From Pseudomonadota bacterium (GTDB lineage: Bacteria > Pseudomonadota > Gammaproteobacteria > Steroidobacterales > Steroidobacteraceae), in contig JANXOV010000099.1 in NCBI GenBank assembly GCA_025357635.1, positions 21,987-85,986 on the forward strand: 64,000 nt of DNA, read 5' to 3'. The stretch's first letter is position 1; the number at the start of each line of letters is the position of its first letter. The notes under the pieces are model-generated. The model searched no databases. It was not told the DNA's origin and worked only from the letters and a program-made list of their open reading frames with translations. A program made the translations under genes and the position numbers. Positions 55,213-64,000 of the stretch are shown here, piece after piece.

Positions 55213-56979
55213 TCAAACCGCGCGCGCTGTTTCGCGCGCGGTTGCAGCCTGCACCGACTGGGTCAACGTGCGTGCATTGGCAAACGGCAACGGCAGGTAT
55301 TGAGCATTCATCTTGCGCGCCAACTCCTGCGCCAGGGGTTGCGGCCGCGGCGAGGTGTCCACGAACAAGGTGGTGATGCGGCCTGCACTGATGAGGCCCG
55401 CAGCTTTCATGGCTTGCGCGTGCGCAGCCTCGCGCCCCGGCGAACCGTCGCGCGAAACATTGGCCCGCCCGTCCGTCAGCATCACCAGCGTCGGTGTTTC
55501 ACCACGGCGTTGAGCCGCAATGGCCAGCGCAGCCGCCGCTTCGATGGCGGCCGTCAACGGCGTTGCGCCGCCGCCCGGCAATCCGGCCAGACTGCGCTTG
55601 GCGCGAACCAGGGAGCGCGTGGGCGGCAGCAGCAGTTGCGCCTCCCGGCCGCGAAAGGTGATCACGGCGACTTGATCGCGGCGTATGTAGCAATCGGCCA
55701 GCAGCAGTTCGACGGCGCCTTTGGCTTCAGCCAACCGATTCAAGGCGGAAGAACCGGAGGCATCGACCACGAAGATCGTCAGCGTCTGCGCGCGTTGTTT
55801 GTAGCGCGTGACGCGAAAATCCTCGGCGCTGATGCGAATGCGCGTCCCACCCGCAGCGGTGCGCCCGCGCAGGCGCTGCCAGGGCGCTGCCGCACGCAAG
55901 GTCTCGATGACATTCAAGCGCGCATCGCCGCGCGGCGCACCGGTGCGAATGCCCGCAGGCCGGCCGCGCCCACCTGCGTTTCGCAGCGCTCCCGCACGAC
56001 CACCGCCGCTGCGCGACTGACGCGCCCGTTCGGTTGCGGAACTTCGCAAGCGCGCCAGCAGTCCAGGCGGGATGGCCGACTGCGTCGCCTCCAACAACAG
56101 TTCCTGCAATTGCTGCGGATCGATTTCCGCGGGCGCATCGGTATCGTTCGAATCCTGCGGTGAATCATTTTCCACGGGCGGTGGCGCGGTTTCCGGCTCG
56201 GCCGGCGCCTGTGGCGGCGCAATCGTGGCGCGCGGCGCGATGACGAGGCGGCCCGCCAACACGGCGTCTTCCCGGGACACTTCGCGGCGTTCATCCAGCG
56301 CCGCCGCAGCGCGCGCGGCGCGCAACGCAAGCACCGACACCCGCGGCGAATACACGCCCAACGCCAGCGCGGTGGCGCACAGCGCTTGCATGATTTCCGC
56401 GCTCGCAGCCACCGCCGGCAGCAACCGGCGCGCAGCGAGGATCTCTTCGCCCAGATGCGCCGCGATCAACGGCGCTTTGACACTCAGGCCGTTCAGATCC
56501 AACAAAAACCCGAACCGGTCGAGCAAGGCGGACGGCGCATATTCCTCCTCCGACATGCCCTCATCCAGCGCCACGATGCCCACCTCGGCGGGATTGCGAA
56601 TCTCCACTCCTTCGCGCGGCATCACGATCTCGCCGGCATCGAGCACGGCGTTGAGCCGCGCCGCCGTATTCGCCGAGAGCCGCTCAGCCATGGCGAGCAC
56701 CACGACACCGCCATGGCTTTCCGCCAGAACGCCGCGCTGCGCGACGGGGCGGTTTGCCTTCAACGTGGCCGTCAGATCCAGCCCGCCCAACAATCGCCCA
56801 TCCGGAATGTTGAACGGCACGCGGCGCATAGGCGCGTGCACGGGCAGCAGCTCGCGCAGAATCAGCAGCCATTGATCGCGCGCCGGATGCACCGGCGAGC
56901 GCAGACAAACCCCGCCCAATCCGCTGGGATCCACCGCAAACAGCGAGGCGGTCAACGCCGCATCGTCGATGAGGCTCAC
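55213..56979 (-). CDS. bchD: BchD: magnesium chelatase subunit D
   Basis: A 588-residue subunit. The N-terminal AAA-like part resembles BchI but lacks a proper P-loop. A Pro/acidic linker (about 255-300) leads to the C-terminal von Willebrand A domain, with the MIDAS motif FVVDASGSSAL and later LPGGGATPLTAAI. With BchI and BchH it inserts Mg into protoporphyrin IX. GTG at 56979 overlaps the bchI stop (GTGA). The 3' end converges on cbbP, exactly where bchO would be expected. Confidence 0.92.
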   Translation of the reverse strand: MSLIDDAALTASLFAVDPSGLGGVCLRSPVHPARDQWLLILRELLPVHAPMRRVPFNIPDGRLLGGLDLTATLKANRPVAQRGVLAESHGGVVVLAMAERLSANTAARLNAVLDAGEIVMPREGVEIRNPAEVGIVALDEGMSEEEYAPSALLDRFGFLLDLNGLSVKAPLIAAHLGEEILAARRLLPAVAASAEIMQALCATALALGVYSPRVSVLALRAARAAAALDERREVSREDAVLAGRLVIAPRATIAPPQAPAEPETAPPPVENDSPQDSNDTDAPAEIDPQQLQELLLEATQSAIPPGLLARLRSSATERARQSRSGGGRAGALRNAGGRGRPAGIRTGAPRGDARLNVIETLRAAAPWQRLRGRTAAGGTRIRISAEDFRVTRYKQRAQTLTIFVVDASGSSALNRLAEAKGAVELLLADCYIRRDQVAVITFRGREAQLLLPPTRSLVRAKRSLAGLPGGGATPLTAAIEAAAALAIAAQRRGETPTLVMLTDGRANVSRDGSPGREAAHAQAMKAAGLISAGRITTLFVDTSPRPQPLAQELARKMNAQYLPLPFANARTLTQSVQAATARETARAV

Positions 56980-58013
56980 GCGCCAAAAACCTCTTGCAGT
57001 GCGCGTTCAACGCGCATCGAGGAGCCCGATTCGTCGAGGGGATCGCGGCGCAGCCGGTGGCGCAATGCAGACGGCGCGACACGCCGCACGTGAGCGATCT
57101 CGACCTCGCGCGCCTGCTCATAGCTCGCCAGCGCCCGCGCCGCGCGCAGCAGCGTCAACTCGGCGCGCAATCCGTCGGTGCCCAGATTCATGCAAAGCTT
57201 GGCCGCGCTTTCCAACACCGCATCGGGCACCTGAATGTCAGCCAGGCGCTTGCGTCCGGCGACGACGCGCCGGCGCAGCGCGTCCTCGTGCTTTTTCCAT
57301 CTGGCGATGAAGCCCTGCTTGTCGCGGTCAAACTCATCGCGCCGCCTCACCACGTCGACGCGCTCGCTCAAGTTGTCCGGCGTCTTGACCTCCACCGACA
57401 AACCGAACCGGTCGAGCAGTTGCGGCCGCAACTCGCCCTCTTCCGGGTTGCCGCTGCCGATCAGAACGAAGCGCGCCGGATGCCGCACGCTCAGCCCCTC
57501 GCGCTCCACCACGTTCTCGCCCGAAGCAGCCACGTCGATCAAAAGATCCACCAGATGATCCTCGAGCAGATTCACCTCGTCGATGTACAGAAACCCGCGA
57601 TTGGCGCGGGCCAGCAGTCCCGGCTCAAAGGCCTTCACGCCCTGCGACAATGCGCGTTCCAGGTCCAGCGCACCGACCACGCGGTCCTCGGTCACGCCCA
57701 AGGGCATGTCCACGACGGGCACGGGCAGCAGTTTGGATTTGAGCGCCGCGTGCGCGGCCTTTTCCCGGCATTCCTCGCACAAGGCATCCCCCGCGCCGGG
57801 ATCGCAGCCGTAGCGGCAGCCGACCACTGCGCGCATGGGCGGCAGCAGCGCGGCGAGCGCACGCACGGCGGTGGACTTGCCCGTGCCGCGATCGCCGAAG
57901 ACGAGCACACCACCAATGCCAGGATCAACCGCCGAACTGAGCAACGCCTGCTTCATTTCCTCTTGCGCGACAATGGCCGAAAAAGGAAACACGGGTCGAA
58001 CGGGTGAACTCAT
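56976..58013 (-). CDS. bchI: BchI: magnesium chelatase ATPase subunit I
   Basis: A 345-residue AAA+ ATPase of the phototroph type. It starts VFPFSAIVAQEEMKQAL, has Walker A FGDRGTGKSTAVRAL, the Cys-rich insert (CRYGCDPGAGDALCEEC), Walker B FLYIDEVNLLEDHLVDLLID, and SGNPEEGELRPQLLDRFGL. The ORF track adds 59 residues; ATG at 58013 has an AAAGG site. It forms the BchID ring and supports bacteriochlorophyll synthesis. The large BchH subunit is not in the window. Confidence 0.94.
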   Translation of the reverse strand: MSSPVRPVFPFSAIVAQEEMKQALLSSAVDPGIGGVLVFGDRGTGKSTAVRALAALLPPMRAVVGCRYGCDPGAGDALCEECREKAAHAALKSKLLPVPVVDMPLGVTEDRVVGALDLERALSQGVKAFEPGLLARANRGFLYIDEVNLLEDHLVDLLIDVAASGENVVEREGLSVRHPARFVLIGSGNPEEGELRPQLLDRFGLSVEVKTPDNLSERVDVVRRRDEFDRDKQGFIARWKKHEDALRRRVVAGRKRLADIQVPDAVLESAAKLCMNLGTDGLRAELTLLRAARALASYEQAREVEIAHVRRVAPSALRHRLRRDPLDESGSSMRVERALQEVFGA

Positions 58014-58101
58014 GACGCTACCTTTGCGCGCCGTTGCGGCGCCGAAGGCTAACCTTGGCACAATCGGACCCGGGAGGCCAAGCTCGACGCGGCGTGAGCT
58101 T

Positions 58102-58124
58102 GACAGTTCTTGACGAGAATTGTC
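58102..58124. promoter_or_regulatory. Inverted repeat between bchI and the RND operon
   Basis: GACAGTTCT-N5-AGAATTGTC (eight of nine arm positions pair) in the 155-base divergent gap between bchI and the efflux adaptor gene. A TTGACA hexamer (58100-58105) overlaps the left arm but no good -10 follows. It may be an operator for either direction; the regulator is unknown. Confidence 0.45.
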
Positions 58125-58168
58125 TTTTTCCATCGGCAGGGGGTGCCCACCTACGGTATCTTGAGCGC

Positions 58169-59344
58169 ATGCAGAGCCTCGATAATTCACCTGTTTACAA
58201 GCGTCCGTGGGCCATCGCCGGGGCGCTTGCGCTGCTGCTCGCCGTCCTCTGGTATTTGAGTCATCCTGCGCAATCGGATGCGGACCCGCAGGGCCCCAGT
58301 GTGCGCCGCGGCGCCGGCATGGACCCCTCCAAGCGGCCCACCGCGGTGGGCACGGCGACCGTGCACCTGGGCGATATCAACGTCTATCAATCCGGCCTCG
58401 GCACTGCGGTGCCACGCAATGTGGTCACGGTGCGGACGCGCGTCGACGGCGAGCTGACGCAGGTGCTGTTCAAGGAAGGGCAGATGATCAAGCAAGGCGA
58501 TCTGCTGGCGCAGATCGATCAGCGCCCGTATCAGGTGGTGCTGACGCAGGCGCGCGGCCAGCTGGCCCGCGACCAGGCACTGCTGAAGAACGCACAGCTG
58601 GACTATGAGCGCTACAAATCCCTGCTTGCACAGGACTCCGCTTCGCAGCAGCAATTGGATACTCAGACAGCCTTGGTGCATCAGTACCAAGGCAGCGTCG
58701 AAGCGGATCAAGGACAGGTGGACAGCGCCACGCTGTCGCTAACCTACACACGCATCACCGCGCCATTGAGCGGGCGAGTGGGCCTGCGGCAGGTTGACCC
58801 GGGCAACATCGTGCATGCCACCGACGCCAACGGCATCGTGGTGATCACGCAGACGCAGCCCATGACCGTGGTGTTCGCCGTACCCGAGACGCGCATCGCG
58901 CAAATCGTACGGCGGCTGCATGCTTCCCAACCCGTCGTGGTCGAAGCCTGGGACCGCGACAACAAAAACAAACTGGCCACCGGCGTGCTGCTCGCCGCCG
59001 ACAATCAGGTCGACACCACCACCGGCACGGTGAAGCTGCGGGCCGAATTTCCCAATCAGGATGACGCCTTGTTCGCCAATCAATTCGTCAATGCGCGGGC
59101 GCTGGTGGATACCAGGCGGCAGGTGCCTGTCATCCCCGCCGCAGCGGTGCAGATCGGCAACGATGGTTCGTTCGTGTATGTCGTGCAGGCGGATAACACG
59201 GTCAAAACGCAGCCCATCACCACGGGCATCGCCGAAGGCAATCAATTGGCCGTCGAGGCAGGGCTCGTGCCCGGACAGATCATCGTGACCGATGGTCTGG
59301 ACCGGCTGCGCGACGGCAGCAAGGTGCAGACCGGCGCTCGCTGA
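58169..59344 (+). CDS. mdtA: RND efflux periplasmic adaptor (MdtA-like)
   Basis: A 391-residue membrane-fusion protein with an N-terminal membrane anchor (AIAGALALLLAVLWYLS). It has the lipoyl-like halves (VRTRVDGELTQVLFKEGQMIKQGDLLAQID and LSLTYTRITAPLSGRVGLRQVDPG), a helical hairpin and a beta-barrel domain. It links the two inner-membrane pumps encoded next to an outer-membrane channel, whose gene is not in the window. ATG at 58169 is preferred to the ORF track start at 58034. The symbol is by analogy with MdtABC. Confidence 0.9.
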   Translation: MQSLDNSPVYKRPWAIAGALALLLAVLWYLSHPAQSDADPQGPSVRRGAGMDPSKRPTAVGTATVHLGDINVYQSGLGTAVPRNVVTVRTRVDGELTQVLFKEGQMIKQGDLLAQIDQRPYQVVLTQARGQLARDQALLKNAQLDYERYKSLLAQDSASQQQLDTQTALVHQYQGSVEADQGQVDSATLSLTYTRITAPLSGRVGLRQVDPGNIVHATDANGIVVITQTQPMTVVFAVPETRIAQIVRRLHASQPVVVEAWDRDNKNKLATGVLLAADNQVDTTTGTVKLRAEFPNQDDALFANQFVNARALVDTRRQVPVIPAAAVQIGNDGSFVYVVQADNTVKTQPITTGIAEGNQLAVEAGLVPGQIIVTDGLDRLRDGSKVQTGAR

Positions 59345-62300
59345 ATGAATCCGTCGCGCCCGTTCATCCTTCGGCCGGTCGCAACGTCGCTGTTGATGGT
59401 GGCGTTGTTTCTGACCGGCACCATCGCCTATCGCCTGCTGCCCTGGTCGGCGCTGCCGGAGGTGGCGTATCCGACCATCCAGATCGTCACGCTGTACCCG
59501 GGCGCCAGTCCCGAGGTGATGGCTTCCTCAGTTACCGCGCCGCTGGAGCGGCAGCTGGGCCAGATTCCCGGACTGAATCAGATGTCCTCTGCCAGTTCAG
59601 GCGGCGCATCGGTCCTGACCCTGCAATTCAACCTCGATCTGAACCTGGACATCGCCGAACAGGAAGTGCAGGCGGCGTTGAATGCGGCGGGCAATCTGCT
59701 GCCCACCGATCTGCCGCAACCGCCGATCTACAGCAAGGTCAACCCAGCCGACACGCCGGTGCTGACGCTGGCGGTCACCTCCCCGACGATGCCGCTGCCC
59801 AAGGTGCAGGAGTTCATCGACACACGGCTGGCACAGAAGATCTCGCAGCTGCCCGGCGTCGGCCTGGTATCCATCACCGGTGGGCAGCGCCCCGCTGTGC
59901 GCATTCAGGCCAATCTGCCCGCGCTCACTGCGATGGGCCTGAGCCTGGACGATCTTCGCATCGCCGTGGGCAACGCCAACGTCAACGCGCCGAAGGGCAG
60001 TTTCAACGGCGCCACGCGCGCCTCCACCATCGATGCCAACGATCAGCTGACATCCGCGGCCGAATACGCGCAGATGGTCATTGCCTACAAGGACGGCGCG
60101 CCCATACGGCTGGCAGACGTCGCCAACATCATCGATGGCGCGGAAAATTCCCATCTTGCAGCCTGGGCGAACGACAAGTCGGCGCTGGTGATCAACATCC
60201 AGCGCCAGCCCGGCGCCAACGTCATCGCCGTCGTCGACAGCATCAAGACACTTTTGCCGCGGCTTGGGGCCAGCCTGCCGCGCGCGATCGACGTGGCCGT
60301 GCTCACTGACCGCACGGTCACAATCCGTGCATCCGTGGCGGACGTTCAATTCGAGCTGATGCTCGCCGTGGTGCTCGTCGTGCTGGTGATTTTCCTCTTC
60401 CTGCAAAGCGCGCGCGCCACCATCATTCCTGCCGTCGTCGTGCCGCTGTCGCTGGTCGGCACCTTTGGCGTCATGTATCTGGCCGGCTTTTCCATCAACA
60501 ACTTGTCGCTGATGGCGCTCACCATCGCCACCGGCTTCGTCGTCGACGATGCGATCGTGATGATCGAGAACATCTCGCGCCACATCGAGGAAGGCATGCA
60601 GCCGCTGCAGGCCGCGCTCAAGGGCGCGCAGCAGATCGGCTTCACCATCATCTCGCTCACCGTGTCGCTGATCGCCGTGCTCATTCCCTTGCTGTTCATG
60701 GGGGATGTGGTCGGGCGGTTGTTCTGGCAATTCGCCATCACCTTGACCGTCGCCATCCTGCTGTCGGCGGTGATTTCCCTGACACTGACGCCGATGATGT
60801 GCGGGCGGCTGTTGAAGCCCAAGGCTGAGCAACGCCCTTCGCGCTTCGCTATCGCCGCCACCCGCATCATCGACGCAACGATTGCCCGCTATGCCACGAT
60901 GCTTCGCTGGGTTCTGGCGCGGGAGCCTGCGGTGCTGGCAATCGCCACCGGCACCGTCGTCTTGACGGTGCTGCTGTACTTTTTGATTCCCAAGGGATTC
61001 TTTCCCATCCAGGATACGGGCCTGATCCAGGCAGTGTCCGAAGCGCCGCAATCCATCTCCTTTTCCGCCATGGCGCAGCGCCAGCAGGCGTTGGCCAAGG
61101 TCATTCTGCGCGACCCTGCCGTCGAGAGCCTGTCCTCGTTCATCGGCGTGGACGGCACCAACGCCACCTTGAACAATGGCCGCTTTCTCATCAATCTGAA
61201 ACCGCTGGCGCAGCGCGCCGATGCGTCGGCCGTGATCCGGCGGCTGCGCCGGTCATCGCAAGAGATCACCGGCATCGCGCTGTACATGCAGCCGGTGCAG
61301 GACCTGAGCGTCGAGGATCGCATCAGCCGCACGCAGTTTCAGTTCACGCTGGAATCCGCCGACTCGAACGAATTGTCTGTCTGGACCGGCAAGCTGGTGC
61401 AGCGGCTCAAGAGCGCCGCACCGCTGGCGGACGTGGCGAGCGATCTGCAGGAACAAGGCCTGCAGGCCTACATCGATATCGACCGCGACGCGGCAGGCAG
61501 GCTGGGCGTCACGCCGGCCGCCATCGACAACGCGCTTTACAACGCCTTCGGTCAGCGGCTGATCTCGACCATCTTCACCCAGGCCACACAGTATCGCGTC
61601 GTGCTCGAAGCGGACCCGGCGCTGCAGACCGGGCCGGCGCTGCTCGGGGATCTGCGCGTGGCGTCGGTCAGCGGCCAGAAAGTCCCCCTCGCATCGATCG
61701 CTCGCGTGGTTGAACGGCCGGCATCGCTGCTGATCAGCCATATCGGACAGTTTCCCGCCGCGACGGTTTCGTTCAATCTGTCCAAGGGGTATTCGCTGGG
61801 CGATGCGGTGAAAGCGATCAAGGCCGTGCAAAGCGACCTGCATATCCCGTTGAGCGTGCAAACCAATTTCCAGGGGGCAGCCTCAGCCTTCCAGTCATCG
61901 CTGGGCACGACGCTGCTGCTGATCCTGGCGGCCATCGTGATGGTCTACATCGTTCTGGGCGTGCTGTATGAGAGCTACATCCACCCGCTGACCATCCTGT
62001 CGACGCTGCCCTCCGCGGGTGTGGGTGCACTGCTGGCGCTCATGCTGTCCGGGCATGACCTGGACATCATCGCCATCATCGGCATCATCCTGCTCATCGG
62101 CATCGTGAAAAAGAATGCCATCATGATCATCGACTTCGCGCTGCAGGCTCAGCGCAGTGAAGGCAAGCCGCCTCACGAAGCCATCTACGAGGCCTGTCTG
62201 CTGCGCTTCCGCCCCATCATCATGACCACGCTGGCGGCCATCCTGGGCGCGCTGCCCCTGATGCTCAGCCACGGCGTGGGCGGCGAGTTGCGGCGGCCAT

Positions 62301-62431
62301 TGGGCATCACGCTGGTGGGCGGCCTGATCGTGAGCCAGCTGCTGACCTTGTTCACGACGCCCGTCATCTATCTGATGTTCGACCGGGTCTCGCGGCGTTT
62401 TCAGACGGCGCCGGCGGCGGCAAGCGCATGA
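59345..62431 (+). CDS. mdtB: RND efflux pump subunit (MdtB-like)
   Basis: A 1028-residue HAE1-type RND transporter with twelve membrane segments. The proton-relay Asp pair is in [13 protein letters not shown] and the relay Lys in [12 protein letters not shown]. It starts [20 protein letters not shown] directly after the adaptor stop. With the next gene it makes a two-pump heterotrimer like MdtBC, which exports bile salts or novobiocin-type drugs in enterobacteria; the substrates here are unknown. Confidence 0.93.
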   Translation: MNPSRPFILRPVATSLLMVALFLTGTIAYRLLPWSALPEVAYPTIQIVTLYPGASPEVMASSVTAPLERQLGQIPGLNQMSSASSGGASVLTLQFNLDLNLDIAEQEVQAALNAAGNLLPTDLPQPPIYSKVNPADTPVLTLAVTSPTMPLPKVQEFIDTRLAQKISQLPGVGLVSITGGQRPAVRIQANLPALTAMGLSLDDLRIAVGNANVNAPKGSFNGATRASTIDANDQLTSAAEYAQMVIAYKDGAPIRLADVANIIDGAENSHLAAWANDKSALVINIQRQPGANVIAVVDSIKTLLPRLGASLPRAIDVAVLTDRTVTIRASVADVQFELMLAVVLVVLVIFLFLQSARATIIPAVVVPLSLVGTFGVMYLAGFSINNLSLMALTIATGFVVDDAIVMIENISRHIEEGMQPLQAALKGAQQIGFTIISLTVSLIAVLIPLLFMGDVVGRLFWQFAITLTVAILLSAVISLTLTPMMCGRLLKPKAEQRPSRFAIAATRIIDATIARYATMLRWVLAREPAVLAIATGTVVLTVLLYFLIPKGFFPIQDTGLIQAVSEAPQSISFSAMAQRQQALAKVILRDPAVESLSSFIGVDGTNATLNNGRFLINLKPLAQRADASAVIRRLRRSSQEITGIALYMQPVQDLSVEDRISRTQFQFTLESADSNELSVWTGKLVQRLKSAAPLADVASDLQEQGLQAYIDIDRDAAGRLGVTPAAIDNALYNAFGQRLISTIFTQATQYRVVLEADPALQTGPALLGDLRVASVSGQKVPLASIARVVERPASLLISHIGQFPAATVSFNLSKGYSLGDAVKAIKAVQSDLHIPLSVQTNFQGAASAFQSSLGTTLLLILAAIVMVYIVLGVLYESYIHPLTILSTLPSAGVGALLALMLSGHDLDIIAIIGIILLIGIVKKNAIMIIDFALQAQRSEGKPPHEAIYEACLLRFRPIIMTTLAAILGALPLMLSHGVGGELRRPLGITLVGGLIVSQLLTLFTTPVIYLMFDRVSRRFQTAPAAASA

Positions 62432-64000
62432 ACCCGTCCGCGATTTGCATCGCCCGCCCCGTCGCAACCACGCTGCTCACCATCGGCCTCGTATTGGCAG
62501 GCGCGATCGCATTTCGGCTGCTGCCCGTGTCGCCGCTGCCGGCGGTGGACTTTCCCACCATCGCGGTGAGTGCATCGCTGCCCGGCGCAAGTCCCGAGAC
62601 CATGGCGGCGACCGTGGCAACGCCCCTGGAGCGGGCGCTCGGACAGATCGCGGGCATCACCGAGATGACCTCGAACAGCACACTCGGACAAACGCGCGTC
62701 ACGCTGCAATTTGACCTGAGCCGCGACATCGACGGCGCGGCGCGCGACGTGCAGGCCGCCATCAACAACGCGCGCAGCCTGCTGCCGAGCGGGCTGCCGA
62801 GCAATCCGAAGTATCGCAAGGTCAACCCGGCCGATGCGCCCATTTTGATTCTGGCACTGACCTCCGACACGATGACTCGCGGTCAGATGTATGACGCAGC
62901 CGACACCCTCCTGTCGCAGAAGCTCGCCCAGGTCAGAGGCGTGGGCGAAGTCGACATCGGCGGCAGCTCGCAGCCCGCCGTGCGCGTGGAACTCAATCCG
63001 GCGGTTCTCAATCAGCGTGGCTTGAGCACCGAGCAGGTGCGCGCGGCCATCACCGCAACGAATGCGAACCGATCGAAAGGCGCCATCGAGTCCGGCGAGC
63101 GGCGCTGGCAGATCGGCGCCAATGACCAGGCAAGACAAGCGCGCGACTATGTGCCCATCATCATCTCCTACAGGAACGGCGCCGCCGTTCGGCTCGGGGA
63201 TGTGTCCACGGTGGTCGATTCGGTTCAGGATCTGCGCAATGCCGGGCTCGCCGACGGCAAACCGGCGGTGCTGATCATTCTGACCCGCCAGCCCAACGCC
63301 AACATCATCGACACCGTCGAGCGCATCAAAGCGCAATTGCCGCAGCTGCGCGCCTCGATTCCCCACGCCCTCGACATGCGCATCATCCTCGACCGGACGC
63401 TCACCATCCGCAGCAGTCTGCGCGAGGTCGAACGAACTCTGGTCACCTCCGTGTTCCTGGTGGTGCTCGTGGTCTTCGTCTTCCTGCGCCGCGTGTCGGC
63501 CGCGCTGATTCCCGCTGTTGCGGTGCCGGTTTCACTCATCGGCACGTTCGGCGTGATGTATCTGGCCGGGTTCACGCTCGACAACCTGTCGCTGATGGCG
63601 CTCACCATCGCCACCGGTTTCGTCGTCGACGATGCCGTCGTGGTTCTCGAAAACGTGACGCGCCACCTGGAGGCCGGCATGAAGCCGATGGCAGCGGCGC
63701 TGCGCGGTGCGCGCGAAGTCGGATTCACCGTGCTGGCAATGAGCGTTTCACTCGTGGCGGTGTTTATTCCGATTCTGCTGATGGGCGGCATCGTGGGACG
63801 CCTGTTCCGCGAGTTCGCCATTGTCTTGTCGGCGGCCATCCTGGTGTCGCTGCTGGTGTCGCTCACGACCACCGCCATGATGTGCGCCCATCTGATCAAG
63901 ACGCCCGCGCCGGCCGCTGCGCCGCGCTCATCGTGGCAAACTCTGGGCGACCGTGCCGGGCGCGCATTCAACGCGGCGCTGCATTTCTACGAACACAGCC
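62428..64000 (+). CDS. mdtC: RND efflux pump subunit (MdtC-like), truncated by window edge
   Basis: The N-terminal half (about 524 residues) of a second RND pump, absent from the ORF track because it runs off the window. ATG at 62428 is in an ATGA overlap with the mdtB-like stop. It begins [20 protein letters not shown] and includes [13 protein letters not shown], with the Asp pair of membrane segment 4. It is clearly paralogous to the previous gene, as MdtC is to MdtB. Confidence 0.92.
   Translation, partial: MNPSAICIARPVATTLLTIGLVLAGAIAFRLLPVSPLPAVDFPTIAVSASLPGASPETMAATVATPLERALGQIAGITEMTSNSTLGQTRVTLQFDLSRDIDGAARDVQAAINNARSLLPSGLPSNPKYRKVNPADAPILILALTSDTMTRGQMYDAADTLLSQKLAQVRGVGEVDIGGSSQPAVRVELNPAVLNQRGLSTEQVRAAITATNANRSKGAIESGERRWQIGANDQARQARDYVPIIISYRNGAAVRLGDVSTVVDSVQDLRNAGLADGKPAVLIILTRQPNANIIDTVERIKAQLPQLRASIPHALDMRIILDRTLTIRSSLREVERTLVTSVFLVVLVVFVFLRRVSAALIPAVAVPVSLIGTFGVMYLAGFTLDNLSLMALTIATGFVVDDAVVVLENVTRHLEAGMKPMAAALRGAREVGFTVLAMSVSLVAVFIPILLMGGIVGRLFREFAIVLSAAILVSLLVSLTTTAMMCAHLIKTPAPAAAPRSSWQTLGDRAGRAFNAALHFYEHS

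Noticed and set aside
59597-61051. 484-residue minus-strand ORF inside the RND pump
   Set aside because: Antisense shadow with low-complexity Gln/Asp/Arg/His composition; the plus-strand RND pump is unmistakable.

Overview
This window comes from a GC-rich proteobacterium that is metabolically versatile and probably phototrophic. It has three bacteriochlorophyll-type magnesium-chelatase genes (bchI, bchD, bchO), a red-type (form IC) Calvin-cycle operon (cbbL-S-X-Y-F-P with divergent cbbR), and a HiPIP. It also has a complete-looking phenylacetyl-CoA epoxidase cluster (paaABCDE) and a TTQ aromatic amine dehydrogenase cluster. Together these suggest a purple or aerobic anoxygenic phototroph of the beta/gamma group; the class is inference. 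There are no rRNA or tRNA genes, insertion sequences, CRISPR arrays or phage genes that I can see. Gene density is very high: no gap exceeds about 220 bases.

Region 1 (1-19.5 kb) looks like catabolism of quaternary or methylated amines. An MFS transporter tail is followed by a carnitine-type set: acyl-CoA dehydrogenase, a BetI-like TetR, and an L-carnitine-dehydrogenase/thioesterase fusion. Next come a secreted alkaline-phosphatase-superfamily protein and a minus-strand operon: class III aminotransferase, two phytoene-desaturase-like FAD oxidoreductases, a stand-alone GcvT-like protein and a PotA-like ATPase. A Rieske oxygenase diverges from that operon. An aldehyde dehydrogenase, a second BetI-like TetR, PotB/PotC permeases, an HD-domain protein with PhnZ/TmpB-type diiron ligands, and PotD complete the set. 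This is the best candidate for an undescribed pathway.

Region 2 (19.5-32.7 kb) holds a two-gene M16 peptidase pair and the paa gene set (paaABCDE-G-I-K-J-Z), with paaX divergent. paaF and paaH are absent here. Region 3 (32.7-38.2 kb) holds a branched-chain-type 2-oxoacid dehydrogenase (E2 plus a fused E1 alpha-beta), its divergent Lrp-type regulator, a HiPIP, and a DegQ-like protein with a degenerate protease domain. Region 4 (38.2-43.6 kb) holds aromatic amine dehydrogenase genes (heavy chain, MauE-like, MauD-like, TTQ light chain) and a cytochrome c, then an MFS transporter coupled to a VOC-family protein. Aromatic amine oxidation would feed the paa pathway through phenylacetaldehyde and phenylacetate.

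Region 5 (43.6-58 kb) holds a second polyamine-type ABC transporter (PotDABC), then bchO-cbbR, the divergent cbb operon, and bchD-bchI on the minus strand. Read on the minus strand the order is bchI-bchD-[cbb cassette, opposite strand]-cbbR-bchO. The usual bchIDO operon therefore appears to be split by the Calvin-cycle cassette. cbbL carries a one-base insertion that breaks its reading frame. Region 6 (58-64 kb) holds an MdtABC-like RND efflux system; the second pump subunit runs off the window.

Many genes are joined by four-base start/stop overlaps (ATGA, GTGA and, unusually often, TTGA). Several true starts are therefore TTG or GTG codons well inside the ORF-track entries.
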